Part shown: piece after piece, positions 10,546 through 19,398 of the stretch
How the letters are laid out: each line of letters begins with the position of its first letter
Numbering within the stretch: the first letter of the stretch is position 1
NCBI RefSeq assembly: GCF_039645995.1
Contig: NZ_CP147920.1
Location: 1,116,001 to 1,180,000, forward strand
DNA: 64,000 bases
Source: Sulfurimonas sp. HSL3-1
GTDB taxonomy: Bacteria; Campylobacterota; Campylobacteria; Campylobacterales; Sulfurimonadaceae
Direction: 5' to 3'
Translations under genes and position numbers: made by a program
The notes under the pieces: model-generated
Told to the model about the DNA's origin: nothing
The model's database searches: none
What the model saw: only the letters and a program-made list of their open reading frames with translations

Positions 10546-11286
10546 ATGAACGTTACCTACACGACGACGAATGAAGAAAATATCCCGGTCACGATCGAGG
10601 CGAACCTCGATTTTGAGCCCCAAAGCGACGATACGGTCTGGATGCTCTGGAGCTTCGCTCCGCTCAAATCGCCGAACGCGGCGGGCGGGTGCGACGCAGA
10701 GGAACGCCGTGTCCTCGATGCGATCAAGACGGAGCTGAACGATCGGCTCGAACTGCGCAACGGCGCCCTGTATGCCGGCATGCGCCTGCAGGAGGGGTGG
10801 GCGGAGCTTTATTACTATGCCGCCTGGAGCAAGGGGGCGGAGCAGCAGTTCCGGGATCTTTTCAAGCAGCATGGCTACGGCCGGATCGAGTACGGGGCGA
10901 CCCGCGACACCCATCACGCCTTTTACCACGATGTCCTCGTACCCGACCCCTTTGAGCTTCAGCAGGCCAAAAGCACCGAGATCATTGCGGAACTGGTAGC
11001 GGCCGGCGATGACCTCTCCTGTGAACGCCCGGTGGAGCATTACCTCTTTTTCCAGACGCGAACAGCGATGCAGCGCGCGGCGGTGGCCCTGGCCGAAGAG
11101 GGTGTGCGTATTGAAACGGACCTGGAAGAGGAGGGGCTCTATCCCCACGGACTACTGTACGAACGCACACACGCCTGTACCCCCGAAGTGCTTGAGGAGG
11201 TTACCCGGCCGCTGATCGAAACCGCACTCGAGGCTCACGGGCTCTACCTGGGGTGGAGCACCTCGCTTTCGGGAAGCGAGGGGTGA
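10546..11286 (+). CDS. DUF695 - RraB two-domain protein
   Basis: 246 residues. The N-terminal half (residues about 1-135) has the DUF695 look, with the run GALYAGMRLQEGWAELYYYA. The C-terminal half (about 140-240) resembles RraB, the RNase E inhibitor B family, an acidic alpha/beta protein (FFQTRTAMQRAAVALAEEGV). RraB modulates RNase E in gamma-proteobacteria; Campylobacterota normally rely on RNase Y/J, so an RNase E role should not be transferred. The gene abuts plsC (2-base gap). Confidence 0.75.
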   Translation: MNVTYTTTNEENIPVTIEANLDFEPQSDDTVWMLWSFAPLKSPNAAGGCDAEERRVLDAIKTELNDRLELRNGALYAGMRLQEGWAELYYYAAWSKGAEQQFRDLFKQHGYGRIEYGATRDTHHAFYHDVLVPDPFELQQAKSTEIIAELVAAGDDLSCERPVEHYLFFQTRTAMQRAAVALAEEGVRIETDLEEEGLYPHGLLYERTHACTPEVLEEVTRPLIETALEAHGLYLGWSTSLSGSEG

Positions 11287-11288
11287 GG

Positions 11289-11900
11289 ATGCGCAAAGGC
11301 GTGCTGCTGCTGCTCTGGACGGTGGCCGCGCTGCTGGTGTCGCTGCGTTACCGCGTCCGGGCCGAGGGGCGGGAGCACGTTCCGCGCTCCGGGCCGGTAC
11401 TGCTGCTGGGCAACCATGTCAGCTGGCTGGACTGGCTGCTGGTGCAGATCGCGCTGCGCCGCCGTCTGCTGCGCTACATGATGGAACGTGCCATCTACGA
11501 ATGGAAAGCGCTGGGGTGGATGTTCCGGCTGGGGCGGACGATCCCCGTCTCGCCCAAGGCGTCGAAGCAGGCGTTCAAAGAGGCGATATCATCGTTAAAC
11601 GCGGGAGAAGCCGTGGCCATTTTTCCCGAAGGCGGCATCAGCCGGCGCTGCGAGATAGAAAAGTTTTATAGGGGTTTTGAGATAATAGCGTCTCAGAGTC
11701 ACGGGGGGGAGATCGTGCCGTTTTACATCGATGGGATGTGCGGCAGCCGATGGTCCTATACCCGAAAGAGCCATCCCGGCCCGCGGCGTTCGCTGCGGCG
11801 CACGGTGACGGTCGTCTTCGGTGCCCCGATGCCCCTTGCCAGCAGCGCGGATTCGGTCCGCGACGCGGTCATGCAGTTAAAGGATTCGATTGCTCAATAA
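11289..11900 (+). CDS. plsC: 1-acyl-sn-glycerol-3-phosphate acyltransferase (PlsC family)
   Basis: About 203 residues. An N-terminal membrane helix is followed by the acyltransferase motif NHVSWLD (HX4D) and by the FPEGGIS block. It is expected to acylate lysophosphatidic acid to phosphatidic acid at the inner membrane. ATG at 11289 with GAGG immediately upstream; an in-frame ATG at 11253 would lie inside the previous gene. The 3' end overlaps dgkA by 11 bases, so phosphatidic acid synthesis and diacylglycerol recycling are coupled. Other acyl-acceptors (for example ornithine lipid) remain possible. Confidence 0.85.
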   Translation: MRKGVLLLLWTVAALLVSLRYRVRAEGREHVPRSGPVLLLGNHVSWLDWLLVQIALRRRLLRYMMERAIYEWKALGWMFRLGRTIPVSPKASKQAFKEAISSLNAGEAVAIFPEGGISRRCEIEKFYRGFEIIASQSHGGEIVPFYIDGMCGSRWSYTRKSHPGPRRSLRRTVTVVFGAPMPLASSADSVRDAVMQLKDSIAQ

Positions 11901-12255
11901 ACCGGAATACACCCTCTTCAAAAATACGCGCTATGCCCTGAGCGGCCTCATCGAGGTTATCCGCAATGAGAGCTCTTTCAAACTGCAGCTGCTGCTCTTT
12001 TTCGGCATGGGCACCTTTGCCTGGCTGTTGCCGATCAGCCCGCTTTACAGCGCTATTTTGAGCATTTCCCTCTTTATCCCGCTCCTGGCGGAACTGGCCA
12101 ACAGCGCGGTGGAGCGTGTCGTGGACCTGGTCACGCTCGAATACCATGAACTGGCCAAACGTGCCAAGGATGCGGGTGCGGCGCTGGTGTTCGTTTCGCT
12201 CGTGATGACCGGCGCCATCTGGATCAGCACCCTGCTGATCGCTTTTTACTTCTGA
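11890..12255 (+). CDS. dgkA: Diacylglycerol kinase DgkA
   Basis: 121 residues, three membrane helices. The family signature ELANSAVERVVDLVTLEYH and the N-terminal amphipathic start (NTRYALSGLIEVIRNESSFK) are both present. DgkA phosphorylates diacylglycerol to phosphatidic acid. The start is TTG at 11890 with AAAGGA upstream, inside the plsC end. Its stop overlaps the 3' end of the opposite-strand cysteine-rich gene by 10 bases. Confidence 0.93.
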   Translation: MLNKPEYTLFKNTRYALSGLIEVIRNESSFKLQLLLFFGMGTFAWLLPISPLYSAILSISLFIPLLAELANSAVERVVDLVTLEYHELAKRAKDAGAALVFVSLVMTGAIWISTLLIAFYF

Positions 12256-12515
12256 GCCTTTTTCGCACTCGCATTGGCATCCGCCGCATACGTGCTGGGG
12301 AGTTCCGGGGTGTATCCGTTGGCGATGTCGAGGCAGCGCCGGTAGGCGGTATCGCAGGCGTCGTAACACGACGAGGAGGCGTTTTCCATTCCGTCACACT
12401 TTGCGACGCAGGCGTCGTTCCTTTCGTCGCATACCTCCATCGGGTCTCTCTCCTCAGCTTGCGCTGAAAGTGCCGCAAACAGGAGGCACGCTCCCCAAAC
12501 TATCTGTTTCATCAT
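12246..12515 (-). CDS. Small cysteine-rich exported protein
   Basis: About 89 residues starting at the first of two adjacent ATGs (12515) behind a strong GGAGGAG site. A clear signal peptide (KQIVWGACLLFAALSAQA) precedes a mature region with six cysteines in helical spacing (CX6CX3CX9CX3CX7C). This points to a disulphide-bonded periplasmic protein resembling twin-CX3C helical hairpins. No family recognised. It overlaps the dgkA end. Confidence 0.7.
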   Translation of the reverse strand: MMKQIVWGACLLFAALSAQAEERDPMEVCDERNDACVAKCDGMENASSSCYDACDTAYRRCLDIANGYTPELPSTYAADANASAKKAQK

Positions 12516-12608
12516 GCGCTTTCTCCTCCCGGCAGTACGGCTCTCTATTTGGCATAGGGCAATGCAATGAGTGTCTAAATTATAGCGCTGTTTTCGCAAA
12601 AAAAGGAG

Positions 12609-12715
12609 TATAATTTCTGGTTTGCACTTATTTTTGTTTTGGCCGCTGCACGCGGTCATGGTCGGGTAGTAGCCCGTGTTCAGCGCCTGTCGGCGCTTTA
12701 CTATTTGAGGTCGAA
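12609..12715 (+). promoter_or_regulatory. Promoter and structured 5' leader with three hairpins
   Basis: A perfect TATAAT (12609-12614) is followed by three consecutive predicted hairpins. The first pairs 12641-12646 with 12652-12657. The second is CGGG/CCCG at 12663-12676. The third is AGCGCC-TGTC-GGCGCT at 12682-12697. The ribosome site TTTGAGG of the next gene begins just after the third. The leader is far more structured than its neighbours and does not match a riboswitch I know. Confidence 0.4.
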
Positions 12716-12967
12716 ATGACGATTTCTGATATCGAAATGGAAATGAAGTTGAACGGTGTGGAGGAAGCGGATGCCGCTTCGATCCTTGCGGTTTGTAAAA
12801 CGAAAGGGTACGCCCCCGAAACCCTTGACGAAGAGCTGGAAAAACGGGGATACGAACGTATCTTTACGTATGATTTTGAGAACGATGAAACCTGGGAGGA
12901 CGACGACGAGGACGATTTTGCGCCGGTTGAACGTTTCCCCCATAAACACCGTTTCGATGATGAGTGA
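12716..12967 (+). CDS. Small acidic protein, unknown function
   Basis: 83 residues. The N-terminal half looks like a helical UBA-like or CUE-like fold (EMKLNGVEEADAASILAVC), and the C-terminal half is strongly acidic (DENDETWEDDDEDD-like) ending in HKHRFDDE. TTTGAGG precedes the ATG. No catalytic residues and no recognised family. The SnoaL-like gene starts five bases after its stop, so both are probably co-transcribed from the TATAAT at 12609. Confidence 0.65.
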   Translation: MTISDIEMEMKLNGVEEADAASILAVCKTKGYAPETLDEELEKRGYERIFTYDFENDETWEDDDEDDFAPVERFPHKHRFDDE

Positions 12968-12971
12968 GTGC

Positions 12972-13367
12972 ATGATGGAACCGCGGCAGTTGCTCGAACG
13001 CTATTATGCGATGTGGAATGATAAGGATTTCTCCCAGGCTGACGTGCTGCTCGATCCCGATGTCCGTTTCAGGGGATCGCTGGGAATCGAAGCGAACGGC
13101 CTGGCGGGCTTCAAAGACTACGCCGAGCTGGTGACACGGGCATTTCCGGCCCTTTACCACGCCGTTGAGATTACCGTTGTCGAGAACGAGAGGGCCGCCG
13201 CGTACGTCTCCTATACGGGCAAGCATGAAGGCGAGCTTTTCGGGCATCCGGCTTCGGGCAACAGGGTGAGCTTCTCCGGCGCCTCTTTTTTCCATTTCCG
13301 TAACGGCAAGATCGCATCGATCAACGTGCTCGGCGACCTCAATACGCTGCTGTCACAGTTGTCATAG
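12972..13367 (+). CDS. SnoaL-like / NTF2-fold protein
   Basis: About 131 residues in the NTF2-like pattern: RQLLERYYAMWNDKDF at the start, DVRFRGSLG, then the terminal beta strands FHFRNGKIASINVLGDL. The family includes SnoaL-type cyclases, isomerases and many binding proteins, so a substrate cannot be named. Several in-frame starts exist (12957, 12960, 12972, 12975); 12972 was chosen because it clears the upstream stop and has GAGTGAG before it. Confidence 0.7.
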   Translation: MMEPRQLLERYYAMWNDKDFSQADVLLDPDVRFRGSLGIEANGLAGFKDYAELVTRAFPALYHAVEITVVENERAAAYVSYTGKHEGELFGHPASGNRVSFSGASFFHFRNGKIASINVLGDLNTLLSQLS

Positions 13368-13432
13368 TCACCTTTCTCTGTTACAATCTAAACCAAAAAT
13401 GCCTTTTTGGCTACGAAAGTGAGCGGCGTATT

Positions 13433-13987
13433 TTGAAGAAACGGACCTTCCTGGCGATCTTATGTTTAGTGGCGTTCAGTGCGCTGGCGGCTGCGGAGAC
13501 GGCCGCGCAGCAGCCCCCTGTCGTCGAACCGGCCGAAGTGAGCTGGAGCGATGAAGAGGCGGACGCGGGCGAGATCGGCACGAAACAGGTGATCGGGAAG
13601 GTGGAGAAGGTGTTTGTCGAACCGGGGGGCTTTGTCCTCGACGGCAGGATTGACACCGGTGCCAATACGACTTCCATCGGCGCGGAGGACCTCCAGGTCA
13701 TCAATGAAGACGGCCAGGACTGGGCCCTGTTCAACGTCAACGGAAAACCGATCCGTGCCAAGGTCGTGCGTTTCGTGCGGATCAAACAGCACGGCGCCCC
13801 GTCGCAGCGCCGGGCGGTCGTGATGCTTAAACTCACCCTCAGCGATGTGACCCAGGCGGTCGAGGTGACCCTGACCGACCGGAGCAACTTCAAATACAAG
13901 ATCCTTATCGGCGTCAATTTCCTGCATGATCACTTCATTGTCGATGTCAGCCGAAAATATATCAAAGAGCTGGTGGAAACCCCGTGA
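13433..13987 (+). CDS. Exported RimB-like ATP-dependent zinc protease (PF05618)
   Basis: 184 residues starting with TTG at 13433. The signal peptide (KKRTFLAILCLVAFSALAAA) is followed by the retropepsin-like core: DGRIDTGANTTSIGAEDLQ (the DTGA catalytic-type motif) and ILIGVNFLHDHFIVDVS at the C-terminus. Proteins of this family cleave or modify glutamate tails added by RimK-like ligases. Its stop overlaps the GTG start of the next gene (GTGA), and the third gene is an ATP-grasp ligase, so the three form a tight operon acting at or outside the inner membrane. Confidence 0.8.
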   Translation: MKKRTFLAILCLVAFSALAAAETAAQQPPVVEPAEVSWSDEEADAGEIGTKQVIGKVEKVFVEPGGFVLDGRIDTGANTTSIGAEDLQVINEDGQDWALFNVNGKPIRAKVVRFVRIKQHGAPSQRRAVVMLKLTLSDVTQAVEVTLTDRSNFKYKILIGVNFLHDHFIVDVSRKYIKELVETP

Positions 13988-15522
13988 TATCGTCACGTTT
14001 TCAGGTACTGATGATCGTCATGCTGCTGGCGATGGCGGGGCTCTTCGTCTCCTGGTACAAGGTGGTGTACCTGGGTGTTCCTGTCACGCCCCATGACAAG
14101 CGTTCCGTCTTTACGGTCACGGCGGAAGTGGACCTGGAAGGTACCGGCAGTGCTGCGTCGGTCTCGCTGCGTCTCCCGTCGCAGCAGCCGGGTATGAAGA
14201 TCCTCGAGCGGGAGGGGGAAGCCGGCGAGTTCGGCATGACGACTGCCTCCATGCAGGACGGGGAACTGCTGCACTGGACGAAACGGCAGTTTGACGACAA
14301 GAGCAAGCTCTTTTATAAAGTTAGGGTTACGCCCGAACCGCTCTACGAGCCTCAGGAACGCAAGGATATGTGGGATACGTCCCCCGCATATGACGACACA
14401 CAGTTCTGGGATGCATCGGAACAGGCCGCGGCGGCGGGGATCCTCAACTTCGCGCGGGAGCATTCGGCCGATGGGATCTCCCTGGCGGCACAGCTGATCG
14501 ATATGTTCAACACCGAAATGCCGACCGATGCGGTCAAAGAGCTCCTGGCGAAGAAGAACGAGACGACATCCTCCCTGGTCATGGCACTGCTGGCACGGGA
14601 AAAGGTTCCCTTCCGCAAGGTGCGCGGTATTATGCTCGAGGATGGGCAGAAAAAACGGCGGGCCGTGACCCTGCTGGAGGTCAAAGGGACGGACGAGACG
14701 GGCTATTTCAGCTTCAAGTCGGGGCAGATCACGCTGCCGGAGAACTTCTTTGTCTGGTCACTCGGCAACCGGGCAATGATGACGACAAAGGGGATTGCCA
14801 AAGCGCGGCTGCGCTTCTCGGTCAGCGAGGCGAAAGTCGCGGCCTCGATGCTCAGCAAGCGTGAAATGCTGCGTCAGGGTAACGATTTCCTGAACTTCTC
14901 GCTCTACACCCTGCCGAGCTCCCAGCAAAACGCTTTCAAGCAGCTATTGCTGATCCCGATCGGCGCACTGGTGGTCGTCATCTTCCGTATCCTGATCGGG
15001 ATCCGCACCATGGGGACCTTCATGCCCGTCCTGTTTGCCCTCGCCTTTATTCAGACGACGCTGATCAGCGGTCTGGCGATGTTCTTCGTCATTGTCGCGA
15101 GCGGCCTGATCGTACGCAGCTACCTCTCCAGGCTCCAGCTGCTGCTGGTGGCGAGGATATCCGCCGTTATCATCGTCGTGATCAGCATTATGTCGATCAT
15201 GAGCATCATCAGTTTCAAACTCGGGATCGACGAAGTGCTCAAGATCACCTTCTTCCCGATGATCATCCTCTCCTGGACGATCGAGCGGATGTCGATCCTC
15301 TGGGAGGAGAGCGGGGCGCGGGAGGCGTTGACCCAGGTCGGCGGTTCACTGATCGTAGCGATCGCCGCCTCTTTTGCGATGGATAACGACTTTGTACGCC
15401 ACCTGACCTTTACCTTCCCCGAACTGCAGCTGCTTGTCCTGGCCATGGTCATCCTGATCGGCCGCTACACCGGCTACCGGCTCTCCGAACTGGTGCGTTT
15501 CGCACCGATGGCCGGGCGATGA
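13984..15522 (+). CDS. UUP1 family: inactive transglutaminase domain fused to seven membrane helices
   Basis: 512 residues. One N-terminal membrane helix comes first, then a periplasmic domain with a transglutaminase-like fold (residues about 150-290, TTSSLVMALLAREKVPFRKV, where the catalytic Cys position reads Ser/Leu). A C-terminal block of about seven membrane helices follows (from residue about 315). This is the UUP1/7TM layout always seen beside an alpha-L-glutamate-ligase homologue and a zinc protease. Coupled on both sides by 4-base overlaps (GTGA, ATGA). The biochemical role is unknown. Confidence 0.8.
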   Translation: MISSRFQVLMIVMLLAMAGLFVSWYKVVYLGVPVTPHDKRSVFTVTAEVDLEGTGSAASVSLRLPSQQPGMKILEREGEAGEFGMTTASMQDGELLHWTKRQFDDKSKLFYKVRVTPEPLYEPQERKDMWDTSPAYDDTQFWDASEQAAAAGILNFAREHSADGISLAAQLIDMFNTEMPTDAVKELLAKKNETTSSLVMALLAREKVPFRKVRGIMLEDGQKKRRAVTLLEVKGTDETGYFSFKSGQITLPENFFVWSLGNRAMMTTKGIAKARLRFSVSEAKVAASMLSKREMLRQGNDFLNFSLYTLPSSQQNAFKQLLLIPIGALVVVIFRILIGIRTMGTFMPVLFALAFIQTTLISGLAMFFVIVASGLIVRSYLSRLQLLLVARISAVIIVVISIMSIMSIISFKLGIDEVLKITFFPMIILSWTIERMSILWEESGAREALTQVGGSLIVAIAASFAMDNDFVRHLTFTFPELQLLVLAMVILIGRYTGYRLSELVRFAPMAGR

Positions 15523-16457
15523 AACTGGTGACCTTCGGCGCGCTGCGGCGCAAAGGCATCATCGGGATGAATTACCGCAATATCGAACTGATCGGCCGCT
15601 ACAATCCCCGCAAACTCTACCCGATGGTCGATAACAAGCTGATGACCAAAGAGCTGGCCACCGCTTCGGGGGTACCGGTGACGGAACTTTATGCGACCAT
15701 TGAACGCCAGTCCCAGCTGCGCGACCTGCACACCATCCTCGCCACCTACGACAGTTTTGTCGTCAAACCCGATTACGGCAGCGGCGGGAAGGGGATCGTC
15801 GTCATCACCCACCGCGAAGGCGATACCTTTATCAAAGCCAGCGGCGATGCGCTCTCCCTGTCGGACCTGCGCAAACACTTCTCCAATGTCCTCAGCGGCC
15901 TCTACTCGCTGGGCGGCCGGTACGATACGGCGATCATCGAAAAGGTCGTCGCCTTCGACCCGATGTTCGCCAATTACAGTTTCGAAGGGGTGCCGGACAT
16001 CCGCATCATCGTCTACCGGGGCTACCCGGTGATGGCGATGATGCGCTGTCCGACCAAGGAGAGCGACGGGAAAGCGAACCTGCACCAGGGGGCCGTCGGC
16101 GTCGGATTGAACCTGAAAGACGGTTCGGCGCTTTCGGCGGTTATCCACGACCGTCCCGTCACGCACCATCCCGATACCCATCACGATTTCGCCCACCTTC
16201 GGGTCCCCCAGTGGGAGGCGGTGCTGTCGATGGCGTCATCGTGTTATGAGATGACGGGCCTGGGCTACCTGGGGGCCGACATCGTTTTTGACAAGAACGA
16301 CGGTGCGCTGCTGCTGGAGCTCAATGCCCGGCCGGGACTGGCGATCCAGATCGCCAACGGCATGGGGCTTCGGGGCCGACTGGAGACGGTGGACCGCCAA
16401 AAACAGACGCGGGATGCCCATGAGCGCGTGCTTTACAGTATGAACTATCTCGAATAA
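15519..16457 (+). CDS. Alpha-L-glutamate ligase homologue (ATP-grasp)
   Basis: 312 residues. ATP-grasp elements are visible: DSFVVKPDYGSGGKGIVVI (glycine-rich ATP loop), DIRIIVYRGYPVMAMMRCP, and the Mg-binding end LLLELNARPGLAIQIANG. The family adds amino acids, often glutamate, to carboxylates; the target is unknown. The lack of a signal places it in the cytoplasm, next to the UUP1 membrane partner with which it is translationally coupled. Confidence 0.82.
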   Translation: MKLVTFGALRRKGIIGMNYRNIELIGRYNPRKLYPMVDNKLMTKELATASGVPVTELYATIERQSQLRDLHTILATYDSFVVKPDYGSGGKGIVVITHREGDTFIKASGDALSLSDLRKHFSNVLSGLYSLGGRYDTAIIEKVVAFDPMFANYSFEGVPDIRIIVYRGYPVMAMMRCPTKESDGKANLHQGAVGVGLNLKDGSALSAVIHDRPVTHHPDTHHDFAHLRVPQWEAVLSMASSCYEMTGLGYLGADIVFDKNDGALLLELNARPGLAIQIANGMGLRGRLETVDRQKQTRDAHERVLYSMNYLE

Positions 16458-16472
16458 CGTCAGGGGGAGACA

Positions 16473-17288
16473 ATGCAAACGTATGGCCTGACACCGGAGC
16501 AGCAGGATGAAGCGCTTCGTATCCACGCGGAGAACCTTGCGCTCGCGCCTTACCAGGCGGAACTGATCAAGCTTCAGCAGCATATTGAACGCAACCGGTT
16601 GAAGATGATGGTGCTCTTCGAAGGGCGTGACGCCGCGGGCAAAGGAACGACGATCGGCAGCGTCAGCCGTTTCATGAACCCGAAACACTACCGCATCGTC
16701 GCCCTGGGCAAACCGACGGAGGAGGAGCGCTCCCAGTGGTATTTCCAGCGCTACATCAAACACTTCCCCCATTTCGGCGAACTGGTGCTTTTCGACCGCA
16801 GCTGGTACAACCGGGCGATGGTCGAGCCGGTCTTCGGGTTCTGCACCCCGCGCGAACATGCGCTTTTCCTCAAGCACGTCGTGCCGTTCGAGCAGGCGCT
16901 GACCGAGGAGGGGACGCTCCTCGTCAAACTCTATTTCAGCGTCAGCAAGCAGAAGCAGGCCCTGCGTTTCGAACAGCGCCGGAGTGATCCGCTGCGCCGC
17001 TGGAAACTCAGCGAGATCGACATGCAGGCGCAGAGCATGTGGGAGCAGTTTACGCAGATGAAGTACCAGATGCTGACCGTGACCGATCACGCGGCGGCCC
17101 CCTGGCACGTTATCCGCTCCAGCGACAAGCACAGGGCGCGGCTTGAGACGATGAAGCTACTGCTGCGGCAGGTCGATTACGAAGGGCGTGACGACAGCCT
17201 CATGCTCACACCGGACCCGAAAGTCTGTTTCTCCGGGCGGCAGGAGTTGAACCTGATGGACCAGCACGGCAAAGGATATACATCATGA
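16473..17288 (+). CDS. ppk2: Polyphosphate kinase 2 (PPK2 family)
   Basis: 271 residues, the usual length of a single-domain PPK2. Walker A (EGRDAAGKGTT) lies near residue 50 and the Walker B/lid block (LFDRSWYNRAMVEPVFGF) near 105-122. The family transfers phosphate between polyphosphate and nucleotides (GDP/ADP to GTP/ATP). GGGGGAG ribosome site before the ATG. Its stop overlaps the start of the M42 peptidase gene (ATGA). Confidence 0.92.
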   Translation: MQTYGLTPEQQDEALRIHAENLALAPYQAELIKLQQHIERNRLKMMVLFEGRDAAGKGTTIGSVSRFMNPKHYRIVALGKPTEEERSQWYFQRYIKHFPHFGELVLFDRSWYNRAMVEPVFGFCTPREHALFLKHVVPFEQALTEEGTLLVKLYFSVSKQKQALRFEQRRSDPLRRWKLSEIDMQAQSMWEQFTQMKYQMLTVTDHAAAPWHVIRSSDKHRARLETMKLLLRQVDYEGRDDSLMLTPDPKVCFSGRQELNLMDQHGKGYTS

Positions 17289-18334
17289 GCGGCACGGCGT
17301 TCAGCGAATTCCTCGATACTCTGAAGTACCTTGTCCGCCGCCCCTCCGTCGTGGGGGCGGAACACCCCTTCTTCCTGACGCTCAAGCGCGAACTCGACGA
17401 GCTCGGGATCGAAACGACCCTCTATGAGGGGGTGCTTTTCGCGCAGGGCAAGCAGCCCGAAACGGGGGCCTTGTCGGCGCATATCGACCGCCACGGCCTG
17501 ATCTGTACGGGGCCGAACGAGTTCCAGTACGCGGCGTTCCTGACCCAGAACCGCGCAGACCTGATCGGCAACTCGGTGGCGGAACAGACGATGAATACGA
17601 TTTCGGAACGTTTCGCGGGGCAGGCGGTCCAGGCCTATCAGCCCTGGTCAGGTACATACATCGGGCTGGGCAATATCGAGAAGGCCTACATCTGCCCGCG
17701 GCGCAACAACCTGATCTTCGAGGTGAAAGGGCTGGAGTACCTGCTGCCGGGAACACCGGTCGCCTATGTCGATTCGCTTCGGATCAATGGGGGGATGCTC
17801 TCGGCCCAGCTTGACAACGTCATCAGCGCGGCGCTGATCCTGCATCTTTACCGCTGCGGATACGAGGGGACGGCTTTTTTCACCGCACAAGAGGAGGCAG
17901 GCAAAAGCTGGCGTTTCGTGCTGGAGTGGTACCGCCGCTTCGACGGGAAGACCGACCGGCTCCTGGTGCTCGACACCAGTCCTTTCCCCGACCGAGAAAC
18001 GGCCGATGCGCAGGACCTGGTGCTGCGCTACCGGGATGCGAACGCTTCTTTCAACGAGGCATTTACGGAGGAGATCGCCGCGCGCTGTGAAACTCTCGGC
18101 ATCCGCTACAGTTTCAAAGACCGCTATATCGAGACGCAAAACGCCAAGCTGATGGCCTCCGGAGGAACGGCGGCATCACTGGGGAGTACGGAGATGGGGC
18201 GGCTGGCCGCGGAGGGGACGCTCCAGGGGACGACGCTGCAACTGCCGACGACCGGGTATCATACCGTCTCGGAGACGGTCCGGACGGAATCCGTCAAGAA
18301 GATGCTGCAGCTGCTCACTGATCTCTACCTTTAG
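17285..18334 (+). CDS. M42 family glutamyl/aminopeptidase-like metallopeptidase
   Basis: 349 residues. Metal ligands expected for M42 enzymes are visible in order: His/Asp in SAHIDRHGL, Asp in AQLDNVISA, the Glu-Glu pair in TAQEEAGKS, Asp in LVLDTSPFP, and His in TTGYHTVSE. The family forms large tetrahedral cytoplasmic aminopeptidases of the TET type. It sits between two glutamate-ligase modules, so trimming of glutamate-tagged peptides is a possible but untested role. Confidence 0.8.
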   Translation: MSGTAFSEFLDTLKYLVRRPSVVGAEHPFFLTLKRELDELGIETTLYEGVLFAQGKQPETGALSAHIDRHGLICTGPNEFQYAAFLTQNRADLIGNSVAEQTMNTISERFAGQAVQAYQPWSGTYIGLGNIEKAYICPRRNNLIFEVKGLEYLLPGTPVAYVDSLRINGGMLSAQLDNVISAALILHLYRCGYEGTAFFTAQEEAGKSWRFVLEWYRRFDGKTDRLLVLDTSPFPDRETADAQDLVLRYRDANASFNEAFTEEIAARCETLGIRYSFKDRYIETQNAKLMASGGTAASLGSTEMGRLAAEGTLQGTTLQLPTTGYHTVSETVRTESVKKMLQLLTDLYL

Positions 18335-18341
18335 GCGGCGA

Positions 18342-19385
18342 TCAGATCAGAGGCGGGTCCTGAAGCAGAGAGGGCATCGCTTCGCCGACGGCACTTTCGT
18401 CCAGGGCCTCCAGGGCCTCCAAGTGGGAGATGGTATGGGCCTTTTCCTTGGTGGCGATATGAAAGATCGCATCCCCTTCGTAGACCAGGGGGGTTTCCAG
18501 GCGTCCGATGATGACCCCGTCGAATTCGGCATAGACCTCGATCACCTCCTGCTGCAGCGGCACGTCGATCTGCGCCAGCAGTTCACCCTCTTTGACGAAA
18601 CTTCCCGGAGCTTTGAAACTGCGCATCAGCCCGCTTTGGGGCGATCGAAGCCATTTGCTGCTGCTGACGGTGACGGTCGGCAGCTTTTTGGGGGTATAGG
18701 TGGTTTTCGGCAGCATTCCCAGATGGCGCATGACGTGGACGATCCCCTTCAGCCCGGTGCGGATGGAGAGCTCGTCGTAGCGCAGCGCTTCTCCCCCTTC
18801 GTAGAGCAGTATGGGCACCCCTTTTTCTACGGCCGCTTCGCGCAGCGAACCATCGCGAAGCGCGGAGTGCATCAGCACAGGCGCACGGAATGCCTCGGCC
18901 ATTGCCAGGGTCCTTTCGTCGTCGAGGTTGGCCCGTACCTGCGGGAAGTTCGAGCGGTGGACGGCGCCGGTATGCAGGTCGATTCCCGCGTCGGCTTTGT
19001 CGACGATCTCGTCCATGAAGATCTTGGCGACCCTGGAGGCGAGGCTTCCTTTCTGCATGCCGGGGAAGGATCGGTTGAGATCGCGGCGGTCGGGGAGGTA
19101 GCGCGAATGCTGGATCAGGCCGTAGGGGTTGACGACGGGAACGGCCACGATGGTGCCGCGGAGTTTGGCGAGCTGGGGGAGCTGCAGCAGACGGCGGATG
19201 ATCTCGATACCGTTGAGTTCATCCCCATGGACGGTTGCACTGACAAACAGGGTCGGACCTTTGCGCTTTCCCCGAACGACCTCGACCGGCATATCGATCC
19301 GTTTTTCGGAGTAGAGGGCGGGCAGAGGGATGGGAATGACTTTGCGCTCCCCCCTGGCGACGGAAATTCCTGCTATCTCGAACAT
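18342..19385 (-). CDS. Succinylglutamate desuccinylase/aspartoacylase family protein
   Basis: About 347 residues. The zinc motif HGDELNGIE, the second ligand region (AGIDLHTGAVHRSNFPQVR) and the catalytic Glu region (ILLYEGGEALRY) are those of the AstE/AspA carboxypeptidase-like family. The family hydrolyses N-acyl amino acids; the commonly associated RimK and RimB-like genes suggest a substrate related to glutamate tails. ATG at 19385 with AAGGGG; an upstream in-frame start at 19454 would invade the gap to rimK. First gene downstream of rimK on this strand. Confidence 0.82.
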   Translation of the reverse strand: MFEIAGISVARGERKVIPIPLPALYSEKRIDMPVEVVRGKRKGPTLFVSATVHGDELNGIEIIRRLLQLPQLAKLRGTIVAVPVVNPYGLIQHSRYLPDRRDLNRSFPGMQKGSLASRVAKIFMDEIVDKADAGIDLHTGAVHRSNFPQVRANLDDERTLAMAEAFRAPVLMHSALRDGSLREAAVEKGVPILLYEGGEALRYDELSIRTGLKGIVHVMRHLGMLPKTTYTPKKLPTVTVSSSKWLRSPQSGLMRSFKAPGSFVKEGELLAQIDVPLQQEVIEVYAEFDGVIIGRLETPLVYEGDAIFHIATKEKAHTISHLEALEALDESAVGEAMPSLLQDPPLI

Positions 19386-19398
19386 GGCGTCATCCCCT

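Noticed and set aside
12641-12700. Possible SRP (4.5S) RNA
   Set aside because: GGTCATGGTC vaguely recalls the SRP core, but the required GGAA tetraloop and AGCAGCC side are absent.
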